Shown one piece after another: positions 53,123 through 61,287 of a DNA stretch of 64,000 nucleotides. Under the pieces are notes generated by a model that was not told the origin of the DNA, made no database searches, and saw nothing but the letters and a program-made list of their open reading frames with translations. The translations under genes were made by a program, and so were the position numbers. Numbering within the stretch: position 1 is the first letter of the stretch; each line of letters starts with the position of its first letter. This DNA is from Strigamia acuminata (taxonomy: Eukaryota; Arthropoda; Chilopoda; Geophilomorpha; Linotaeniidae): contig OX442314.1 of the NCBI GenBank assembly GCA_949358305.1, forward strand, positions 1,178,001-1,242,000, read 5' to 3'.

Positions 53123-54508
53123 TTATTTTTTATTTATGAGGGAAGTCAACATTGCTGTTGTTGCAACCTGATTCTGATTTTGCATTTCCCATTTTTTTTC
53201 CTCAAGATCTAAGCGCCTGTTATCCAGCTCTAACTGCTTGCGGCGCAATTCCAAATCTTCCTTCTTTAATTCAAATTCTTGGTCATGAATCTGTTGTTTT
53301 ACCCTCAACTCATCTTTAGATTTCTCAGCTAGATAACTCCATACTCCTTCATCTTGTTTTTGGGTACGTCTACGTTTTACAGCTGGCTTTGTATGTATTC
53401 TTTTCTGTTCTTGATCATCATCATCTGCCAATGAGGATGAGGATGACATCAACTCCTTCCTTTTTTGCATCTGGTCATCAATTACTACTTCTAGTATTTG
53501 ATCGGGATTTGATTCATCTTCGTTTTCTTCTATAACTCGGTTTCTACCGCTGGTCAAATTTCTCAAAGCAGCATTTCTTATTTCCTGCACCTGATCTGCT
53601 TCAACTTTTTTGTTTTTGGTAACATCTTTAGAACTCCGCCCAGGCTTTTGTAATTTCATCGCTGCCTCTAATTCCACCAATTGTAGATAATTGTCCCAAA
53701 CGGTCATCAATTGTTGCATTTTTGTGCCCCATGCGGTCTTAATTCGTTCGCGGCCGCTCTCAGTAGCTTCTTCAGAATCATACCGCTTAAAATCCACAAC
53801 TCCCTTTAGCATGTGTGTCTTCAATAACCGCACACTACAGGACTCAAATCTATAGCAAAAGAAAAAACAGAAATTTTTTAAAATAAAATATGTGTTCAAT
53901 TTGTAATGAAATAAAAGCTGGTTTTGCTGCACGAAATAAACGTTGAATTTATTTGCACTTGATTCGTTTTCTACTGGTGTCGTTTAAACACTAATTTTGT
54001 ACACATTTTCATTTGTTTGTTACAAAAATCTCAACTGTTCGACTACATATTTTGGTCGTATATCATCTATATTTTTATACATTGTTACAACAAAGCGCTG
54101 CATTGTATTATTATAAACGCGTACGTTTACTAATTAATTTAATTGCTTTTAAATACAAAATGTTCAACGTTTGATTGATTCACAACACGACAATATAAAA
54201 ATAAAATATTTTTAAGCACACTAATAAAAAGAGTATCTTAAAATTGATATATTTACATAAAAGTTGAAATGGAAGACTTTACAACAAAATGAAAACAACT
54301 TAAATTTCCACGTGCACCAGCTGAAACAACAACAATTCTTATTAAAAAAATCAATTTACCTTTTATTTTCGCAGATCAAATTAGATCTGACTTTTTCCCA
54401 CAATTCTGCCTCTGTGGATTCCACATCAAGACAGATGCAATTAAATAATTCTTCAATTGCTTGCAGATTTTCTTCCTCACAAAATCGAAATCGTTTACCT
54501 CCCGCCAT
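53123..54508 (-). CDS. Harbinger Myb-like DNA-binding protein
   Basis: Second protein of PIF/Harbinger elements, which binds the transposon ends and helps bring the transposase to DNA and the nucleus. Two exons on the minus strand: 54,508-54,360 and 53,849-53,123, with a 510-nt intron; the lengths sum to 292 codons including the stop. Exon 1 starts MAGGKRF and has a helix-rich Myb/SANT-like start (ELWEKVRSNL). Exon 2 completes it (ERIKTAWGTKMQQLMTVW), then has acidic stretches, a KRRRTQK nuclear-signal-like patch, and a long Glu/Lys/Leu coiled coil at the C-terminus. It overlaps no transposase sequence; the two genes end 145 bp apart. Confidence 0.88.
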
Positions 54509-54851
54509 TATTATTGCTGACAGTACAATTCCTTCACATGTAATGGAAGAACAAATCCCTATGCAAAAGAAAATAAAAATCTGTAATTTTACTAATTTGT
54601 CAGTTTTCAGACATGAAATTCTCTTCCAGTTTATTTATTTGCCTACCTGGAATGATTTTAGTTGTTTCTATCCTTTGATGACAGAAAGAAATTGTGTTTG
54701 AGACTGAATGTTGAAATAGGTCAGGCAGCCATTTTGAATTTCCATCAGCACTATCAGCGCCATTTGCAATTGTGGGAGGAGCTTCAAATAGTGTTAAGCG
54801 ATCTGATTGGCTCCCTTATTTTATAAAATAGTGTAAAAGTTGAGGAGTTAC

Positions 54852-55092
54852 GTTATGTTATAAGTCCATTTTTATAATTATGAGCTTGTAACTCATAATT
54901 ATAAGGATTAATTGGCAACCTCAAACTCACTGTTATGTTATAAGTCTATTTTTATAATTATGAGCTTGTAACTCATAATTATAAGGATTAATTGGCAACC
55001 TCAAACTCACTGTTATGTTATAAGTCCATTTTTATAATTATGAGCTTGTAACTCATAATTATAAGGAACAATTGGCAACCGCAAACTCACTA
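54852..55092. repeat. Three tandem copies of the Harbinger right end (80-bp period)
   Basis: Units start at 54,852, 54,932 and 55,012. Each contains TTATGTTATAAGTC, a hairpin (ATAATTATGAG...CTCATAATTAT), and the terminal CAAACTCAC. The first two end GGATTAATTGGCAACCTC, and the last ends GGAACAATTGGCAACCGC. The MITE has only one unit. Confidence 0.95.
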
Positions 55093-55823
55093 TTGTCCAA
55101 GTTTTCTACGTTAATTTCAACATGACGATGTAAACGCTGCAGTCCTTCATTGTCACTCTCGTCACGCACTTGTGGCAAGCAAAGTAAATTGTTTAAATAT
55201 CTGTTCTCTAATACTACCGGATCGCCATATTTTTTCTTTAGCCGTTCTGTTGCAATCAGGAAATTTGCGTCGGTGATTTCCAATCCTTTTATGTCCTCCA
55301 ACGCCTCATCTGTCAGATGCGCTCGCAGATGAAGGAATTTATGCGTATCGTCAAGGTCGGCGTCGTCGTTCACTTGCAAACAAAACGTTTTCCAGAAGCT
55401 GCTCCAAATTTCCGGATGTTTGCCATCAAATTTTGGAATCTCGAGTGCCTTTCTTTTGAATTTGGCGGCGCCGTTCGTCGCGGGTGCATTGTTCACAACT
55501 GGCGGCAAAATAACAATTGGGTATAATTGATTTGAATACCTTTTTATAGCCGCTTTCAACACCAGCACTCGATCGTCCAAAGCGTCCATTTCCTCGGTGA
55601 GTGAGCTAACATCTGCGTCCGTTTTTGAGCTTTCTAAAGCTATTTCGAACGCTTTTGCTGCACGATTTTGTTTTGAATCCAATTGGTTGATCCATATTTC
55701 TAAAGTGTCCTTCAAGATGGCGGCGTTGCCGGTCAGCGCGGTGGTCGCCGTGTTGATTAGCGTTTCCGTGACTGTAATGGCCGCCGCAAAAGACTTCTTC
55801 TTAAAATCGTAATTTCTCACCAT
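55093..55823 (-). pseudogene. gag: BEL Gag, N-terminal part (cut by Harbinger)
   Basis: From ATG 55,823. A helical N-terminus, then the DUF1759-like BEL Gag core (KALEIPKFDGKHPEIWSSFW, HKFLHLRAHL, RLKKKYGDP) and LPQVRDES. The frame runs into the Harbinger end at 55,092 and resumes at 51,688 in phase. Confidence 0.92.
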
Positions 55824-55876
55824 TTTCGGTAGTTTTAGATGATTCTAGCTGCAGATGTAGATGTAGATTCGAAGGT

Positions 55877-55895
55877 TTCCCGGGTTTTGGCACCA
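55877..55895 (-). other. BEL primer-binding site
   Basis: On the minus strand TGGTGCCAAAACCCGGGAA follows three bases after the 5' LTR. It starts with TGG as expected; the matching tRNA was not identified. Confidence 0.65.
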
Positions 55896-55898
55896 AAA

Positions 55899-56331
55899 TG
55901 TGAAATCACACTCTTAATTTTGACTAAAGTCCTTGGTTTGAAAAGTGTAAATTGTGTAGATGAAATAAAAGAAAACTTTCTCTTGAGTTGTTAAAAAGAA
56001 CACTGGTGGTTTTATTCTTAGACTAGAGAAAAAGGGGGGAAAAGGGTATGTGGAGCTCTCTGATTGGAGAGCGGAATTAATTGACCTCAATTAGCTGGTT
56101 CCAAGAAAGGTCAAGTGGAAGTTTAAGAAGTGAAGTTATAGGGTGAGAAGGTGGGGATTATAATTAAGTAAATAGGTGAAGTTTAAAGTGGAGATAAATG
56201 CAAATAATAAACACCAGATAAAATACAAAATGACAAAATGTTAAAATTGAACTTGCATGAATTAAATGGTAATAAAATGACAAATTGAACAACAATAAAA
56301 CAATACATGAGTAAAACCCTCGGTTTTCACA
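55899..56331 (-). repeat. BEL 5' LTR
   Basis: 433 bp, same ends as the left LTR, with several differences concentrated in the first 100 bp. Confidence 0.95.
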
Positions 56332-56336
56332 CTATG

Positions 56337-56488
56337 TTTTCTGAACTTTTCAATTAAAATAGAAAAAAGCAGCAATCTTATTTTTAAAATCCAAATTAAA
56401 ATAAACAAATAAAAGCATAAATCAACGTTTTGAGTGTAACAATGCAAAACTTTTTAATGTCTGTTTAGTTAAATGTTTTTTCAGGTGA
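56337..56488. other. Host spacer between BEL and the zinc-finger gene
   Basis: AT-rich. It should include the 3' untranslated part of the minus-strand zinc-finger gene; TTTATT (AATAAA on the minus strand) occurs near 56,377. Confidence 0.5.
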
Positions 56489-56859
56489 TCACTTGAATGG
56501 TTGTTTTCCAATGTGAGTCAATAGATGTCTTTTTAAACTCCCATTATGATTGCAAGAATAATCACATAAATGGCACTTGAATGGATTTTCTCCTGTATGG
56601 GTTAATAGATGTAATTTTAAGGTCTCTTTTCGATTACTGGAATAATCACACAAATGGCACTTGAATGGTTTTTCTCCTGTGTGGGTTAATAGATGTCTTC
56701 TTAAACTCCCACTTCGATTGCAAGAATAATCACTCAAATGGCACTTGAATGGTTTTTCTCCGGTGTGAATTCGCATGTGGTCAGTCATGTTAGTTTTAAG
56801 TCGAAATGAAAGTGAACACATTTGAAATTTGAAAGGCTTTTCACCAGTGTGTTTAAGCA

Positions 56860-57489
56860 TGTCGTGATTCGACTTTGTGGTTAAAGATAATAAATAATAC
56901 ACTCGGGAATACAATATATTTCAAATACTGCTTTATTAAAACACGCTTACTAATACAAATATAAGTCAAGATGTTTCCTGTGTTGGTCCTCGGATTCGGC
57001 TGCGAATACGAGTTGCCGCTAAACAATGGCGGATCCAATTGTTTAGTCCTACGCGTGGTCTATGTTTGTTGTCTAGGGTATTTCCACGTGTTATTATGAA
57101 CACGCGAGAATTCGCTTTCTCGTGCGAATTAAACGAATATCGTTCGAATATTTATTCTAGCGTAGATTGGCTACGCTAAATAAATGTGGCTGTTGTACAG
57201 TTGAAATGGTCAGCGGGCACCGGTCCTCGATCAATCCGTGAAACGGCCTGAAAGGTGAGGTAAATGGTGCTCTTGCTGAAATGTGGTAACTGTAGTGTCA
57301 TTTCCGGTCAAGCCTCGGTCTTATATACTGACCGGAAGTGACGTCATATATAGATTATTCTGATTATTCAGATCCGCAGAAATGCGAGACTAGTCAATCT
57401 AGTCTATTTCTAGTAGCGCTCCTGGCGGTCGGATTCATCAACACGATAAATCTTATCAATTTATCTTCAGGTGATTCGGAATCACCACA
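56860..57489 (-). repeat. Gag-only element 3' LTR
   Basis: 630 bp, TGTCGTGATTC to GAATCACCACA; the ends are imperfect inverted repeats. A minus-strand purine tract (GGGGAGGGACG) abuts its inner end. Confidence 0.95.
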
Positions 57490-57782
57490 CGTCCCTCCCC
57501 AAGAATAAACTATCGGGACCAAACCAACGTTTGCAGGTTGGCCAAGAAAACTACTTATTTTATGAAATAATTTACATCTGAATAAACTTTTTGTGATGAA
57601 TTTAAAATGAGAACGAGAGATACTCAAATTTTTAAAATAGGTCAACATAACTGGCCTTAGTCTTGGGGATAACTGGTTATTCCAGTGTCGCTGGACTGCT
57701 GAGTTTTTTCTCAGCTTGGTGATTAGTTTTTTGATCAGTTCGAAATCTATGGGTGACGAGATTTGCGCAGACGGAGTTATCT
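57490..57782 (-). other. Gag-only element 3' untranslated region
   Basis: About 290 bp after the gag stop with no coding match; ends in the purine tract. Confidence 0.7.
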
Positions 57783-60482
57783 TTATTCCGCCTGCGAACG
57801 CCAGTTTTTTGCCATGTTGTCAAATTTAGCGGTGAATTCCTTCATGATTCTCTCTTGTTCTTTACCGAGCATTTTCAGCAATTCTTCTCGCTCTGCAACT
57901 TTTTTGTTGACTTTTTGCTTTGCTCGTTCAGGACAATCCTGTCGCCAATGGCCGTCCTCCCGGCAGAAGTTGCAGGGACCGCTCTTTCCTCCCTCTCGGT
58001 TGACTGGTCCCTTCGTGTACTCTCTGTAACAAGAAGATGAGATCAAATCTAAATGGTCTTCCGATCTATCCTCAGCACTAGACGTCTTTGTTTGGTAAGC
58101 GTTCCCAGGAGGCGGTATGGGGTTTGACCCGCTATTATTCCTTTTTGATAGAAGTGGTTCGATATTTCCGTTTAGATAATTCCGTGATTGGAGCAGCTTA
58201 GTTGAGTCTATGCTGCGCTCCTGTATTCGTTGCTGTCGAGCCACTCCTAGAGCTCGTTCTTCTTTTGTCAGATTTTCGTTATACCGAGCATTTACTTCGG
58301 TGTGTTTTTTCTCGACGAAAGCGAGGATGGCTTTGAAATTATCCCCTTTAGGAGCGTTCATTTCTCGTAGGACTTTGGTTGCGGTTTCGTTTAGTCCTTG
58401 TTCGAAGAGAGCTTTCTGAGCGTGTTGGTCAAATGGTTTGTCCATTTCACGGAACAGGCTGTCGGCTCGTTGTACGTACTCTCTCAGAGTTTCCCCGGGA
58501 GCTTGCTTCTGTGAGCTTACTCTTTTCTGGATTTCTTGGCTCGTCTCGCCATATTGATTGTGGAACTTTATGACGAAATCTTCCCAGTTTCGGGGTTGGA
58601 CATCAGCGTACCAGTTTCGGGCCCGGTTGATCAGCATTTCTGGTATTCCGCGTGCAACCATTTCGTCGGGTTCCGCTCCTAAGCGATTAATCGTCAGGGC
58701 GACTTCGTCCAAAAACAAGTTGCCGGCGTTCCAGGATCCGTCGAACTTAATTAGTCTCAGGGTCGTCCACTTGATGTTGTTATCCTTGCGAGAATACAGC
58801 CATCGGTCTGCGGAGTAACGTTTCAACAATCCTTCGCTTCGATCGTCCTCCTCGGTCTCTTGGCCACGGCTTTGTTGAAGTTTTTGGTCCATGGCCTGAA
58901 GGAGTTCGTCTTTCATCGTCCGTAGTTGGTTGCTTAGCGAGTCAGTCTCACTAAGCAGCGGTGATGATCGTGGATTGTCGGAAGGGAGGCTTGGGTAATG
59001 CGTACCGTTGCCCGTCAGTCCGAACTGATTGTGTTGGAACGACGTTTTCCCTGATGATCCCGCGGTGTTCGGGTTATTCGTGAGGTCTTGCGCTATGGTT
59101 GAGTTATCTGGGTTCGCTTTCTCTGGAGCGGAGGTTTGGCTCAACTTTGTTCCGGGCGGTATCAGATCGTCCAGTCGGGTCCCCGTGAGGCCTTCGTTCG
59201 TTTTTTTGATAAAAACGTAGGAATCTCTCCCAGCATATGCTTCGGCGGCGTGCTTCTTTTCGAGGTGATTTTTAACTGCGTTAATCTCCTCGAGTGTCGG
59301 CATGGCCAGTTTATTTCGACCTGCTTCGTTGCGTATCTGGTTCTTCTGATTTATACATCTGATTAGTTCTGCGTTAGGGTCGCCTGGGTTGTTATTACTG
59401 GTTTGGCCAGTTTTCATTGCGAATGAGTTTTTTACTGCCCATGATTGTGCGCCCTGATTATTCCTCCTATCCTGTATAAACGCCTCGTACAGTTCTCCTT
59501 TGACTTCGTCCGATTCGTTCAAGATGCTATCTAGTCCGTTGACTCGGATACTGCCGTGAGATGCTTGAGAGTCGATACTTTCGCTGTCTGACGTTACTTC
59601 GCCGCCGGTCTCGGACTGTTGTCGATCTGCTCCGACCCGACGTCGTTTCTCTCCGCGTCTGGCCGTGTTATCTGCCGATCGTTTTTCAGTCCTCTGATTT
59701 ACTAGGTCGATTACTCGGCTTAGCTCTGCGTAGGGATCCTTGTCCTGGTCGATCTCGATGCCGTGTGCGCAAGCTACCCGAGTTACTTCTATTGCTTTGG
59801 CTACCAGCTCCTTAGCTGTGTGAGACCGTTCTGGGGAGCTCTGTACGGAGTTTGGCTCCGAATGCTGGCTTAACCCGTTGCTTGGTGGCCGGATCTGGCA
59901 GTCCTTTGCCATTTCTCGTTCGATTATTTTCTGCTTCGCGAGCAATTCTCGAGCCAGCTCGCGCTCCAGTGCCATTTGCTTAGCTTGGTGTTCTTGTGCC
60001 AAGCTCTGTTCCATGGCAGCTAATTTCTCGCGATGCTCTCTGGCTAAATCTTCCATCAATTCGTTTTTCTTCTTCTCTAACGCGACTGTTCTTGCTTGGT
60101 CTGCGCGGGCAGCCTCGTTGATAATTGCGGCACCCGTGTTTGCCGCTTTGTTTAGAAGAGTCATTAGATCCATTTCACCGGGATCCTTTTCGACTGGTCT
60201 GGGGCTTTTCAATCCGAATCGAGGGTTTTCGAACGATTTATTTAGTCCGTTTTCTTCGTGAGAGCTTCCTGATCCTTCGAATTCGCCTCCCGTAAACGGA
60301 AGTTGTCTTGCAAGGGAAAGACTTTCACTTGATGATTCTGTTGAAACTTCAGTCGAGTTAGTCTCGACTTCTGGTTCCACGTGGTTCGCTTCTTCCGCTT
60401 TTTGGCGCTCGATTTCTTCGGCTTCTTTTCTATCCTTTTCGTCGTTACGCCTTTTTCTATCTTCTGCGGTAGTTTTTGTCAT
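57783..60482 (-). CDS. gag: Gag protein of the gag-only element
   Basis: 899 residues with no lesion. The N-terminus is charged and strongly helical, with a long Glu/Lys/Arg coiled coil near residues 110-200. A disordered Asn/Ser/Pro-rich part follows. The Retrotrans_gag-like capsid region is near 610-740 (IKFDGSWNAGNLFLDEV, RARNWYADV, NWEDFVIKFHNQYGE), and one CX2CX4HX4C knuckle (CNFCREDGHWRQDC) lies near 849. The capsid landmarks align with those of Gypsy-1 Gag, whose length is also unusual. An intact long gag without pol implies that Gag itself is kept by selection or that the copy is young. Confidence 0.93.
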   Translation of the reverse strand: MTKTTAEDRKRRNDEKDRKEAEEIERQKAEEANHVEPEVETNSTEVSTESSSESLSLARQLPFTGGEFEGSGSSHEENGLNKSFENPRFGLKSPRPVEKDPGEMDLMTLLNKAANTGAAIINEAARADQARTVALEKKKNELMEDLAREHREKLAAMEQSLAQEHQAKQMALERELARELLAKQKIIEREMAKDCQIRPPSNGLSQHSEPNSVQSSPERSHTAKELVAKAIEVTRVACAHGIEIDQDKDPYAELSRVIDLVNQRTEKRSADNTARRGEKRRRVGADRQQSETGGEVTSDSESIDSQASHGSIRVNGLDSILNESDEVKGELYEAFIQDRRNNQGAQSWAVKNSFAMKTGQTSNNNPGDPNAELIRCINQKNQIRNEAGRNKLAMPTLEEINAVKNHLEKKHAAEAYAGRDSYVFIKKTNEGLTGTRLDDLIPPGTKLSQTSAPEKANPDNSTIAQDLTNNPNTAGSSGKTSFQHNQFGLTGNGTHYPSLPSDNPRSSPLLSETDSLSNQLRTMKDELLQAMDQKLQQSRGQETEEDDRSEGLLKRYSADRWLYSRKDNNIKWTTLRLIKFDGSWNAGNLFLDEVALTINRLGAEPDEMVARGIPEMLINRARNWYADVQPRNWEDFVIKFHNQYGETSQEIQKRVSSQKQAPGETLREYVQRADSLFREMDKPFDQHAQKALFEQGLNETATKVLREMNAPKGDNFKAILAFVEKKHTEVNARYNENLTKEERALGVARQQRIQERSIDSTKLLQSRNYLNGNIEPLLSKRNNSGSNPIPPPGNAYQTKTSSAEDRSEDHLDLISSSCYREYTKGPVNREGGKSGPCNFCREDGHWRQDCPERAKQKVNKKVAEREELLKMLGKEQERIMKEFTAKFDNMAKNWRSQAE

Positions 60483-60554
60483 TTCTTACGATATAATGAT
60501 CGATCGAAAGATCCCGGTTATTATTTAAAGTATTGTCTTAAGGTTAGCAAATCT

Positions 60555-60572
60555 ATCCCGGACAGACCCCCA
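60555..60572 (-). other. Gag-only element primer-binding site
   Basis: On the minus strand TGGGGGTCTGTCCGGGAT, two bases after the LTR, resembles the tRNA-Pro primer site (TGGGGGCTCGTCCGGGAT) with a few mismatches. Confidence 0.7.
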
Positions 60573-60574
60573 CG

Positions 60575-61204
60575 TGTCGTGATTCGACTTTGTGGTTAAA
60601 GATAATAAATAATACACTCGGGAATACAATATATTTCAAATACTGCTTTATTAAAACACGCTTACTAATACAAATATAAGTCAAGATGTTTCCTGTGTTG
60701 GTCCTCGGATTCGGCTGCGAATACGAGTTGCCGCTAAACAATGGCGGATCCAATTGTTTAGTCCTACGCGTGGTCTATGTTTGTTGTCTAGGGTATTTCC
60801 ACGTGTTATTATGAACACGCGAGAATTCGCTTTCTCGTGCGAATTAAACGAATATCGTTCGAATATTTATTCTAGCGTAGATTGGCTACGCTAAATAAAT
60901 GTGGCTGTTGTACAGTTGAAATGGTCAGCGGGCACCGGTCCTCGATCAATCCGTGAAACGGCCTGAAAGGTGAGGTAAATGGTGCTCTTGCTGAAATGTG
61001 GTAACTGTAGTGTCATTTCCGGTCAAGCCTCGGTCTTATATACTGACCGGAAGTGACGTCATATATAGATTATTCTGATTATTCAGATCCGCAGAAATGC
61101 GAGACTAGTCAATCTAGTCTATTTCTAGTAGCGCTCCTGGCGGTCGGATTCATCAACACGATAAATCTTATCAATTTATCTTCAGGTGATTCGGAATCAC
61201 CACA
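60575..61204 (-). repeat. Gag-only element 5' LTR
   Basis: 630 bp; no difference from the other LTR was noticed. Confidence 0.95.
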
Positions 61205-61287
61205 AGCATGTGCCGGTTCATTAGATAAATGTGTGAACACGAATAATCGCACCGATTGCAACAATAATCCTGGCGTTTTTTCTCCAT

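Larger units (their letters stand above)
51689..55092. mobile_element. Complete PIF/Harbinger DNA transposon
   Basis: 3,404 bp with ends GTGAGTTTGCGGTTGCCAAT inverted at the right. It has two convergent genes: a transposase (plus) and a Myb-like protein (minus), both with intact spliced frames. It is inserted in the BEL gag. The flanks are TTA on the left and TTG on the right, a 3-bp duplication with one change. The right end is unusual, having three tandem 80-bp copies of the terminal segment. The MITE at 5,080 is a shortened relative. Confidence 0.95.
34684..56331 (-). mobile_element. BEL/Pao LTR retrotransposon carrying three nested insertions
   Basis: LTRs at 34,684-35,115 and 55,899-56,331 with TGTG...CACA ends, flanked by the 5-bp duplication CTATG (34,679-34,683 and 56,332-56,336). 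Orientation is minus: gag right, integrase left. Of the 21.6 kb, only about 5.8 kb is BEL; the rest is Harbinger (51,689-55,092), Copia-A and Copia-B (37,632-about 50,057). The LTRs differ by several substitutions and indels, making it older than Copia-B. It is defective: about 190 codons of reverse transcriptase including the catalytic box are missing, and there is a frameshift near 35,450. Confidence 0.95.
56860..61204 (-). mobile_element. Gag-only (non-autonomous) Gypsy-type LTR element
   Basis: 4,345 bp with 630-bp LTRs, flanked by the 4-bp duplication AGCA (56,856-56,859 and 61,205-61,208). Between the LTRs there is one large gene, gag; only about 290 bp remain for anything else, so there is no protease, RT or integrase. 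A primer site and purine tract are present, so it should be able to move with enzymes from another element. Its Gag shares capsid landmarks with that of Gypsy-1. Confidence 0.95.
56489..61287 (-). pseudogene. C2H2 zinc-finger gene split by an LTR element
   Basis: Likely DNA- or RNA-binding protein. Coding parts are 61,287-61,205 (start MEKKRQ) and 56,855-56,489; removing the 4.3-kb insert and one AGCA gives one 149-residue frame. Five fingers with TGEKPF linkers: finger 1 spans the insertion (CNRC...HMLKH). Finger 2 has Phe for the first Cys (KFQMCS), finger 3 has Ser for the second (CHLSDYS), and fingers 4 and 5 are complete. The gene ends soon after IGKQPFK. The insertion must prevent normal protein unless the element is spliced out, and the two lost cysteines suggest some decay already. 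Upstream exons were not found. Confidence 0.85.
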
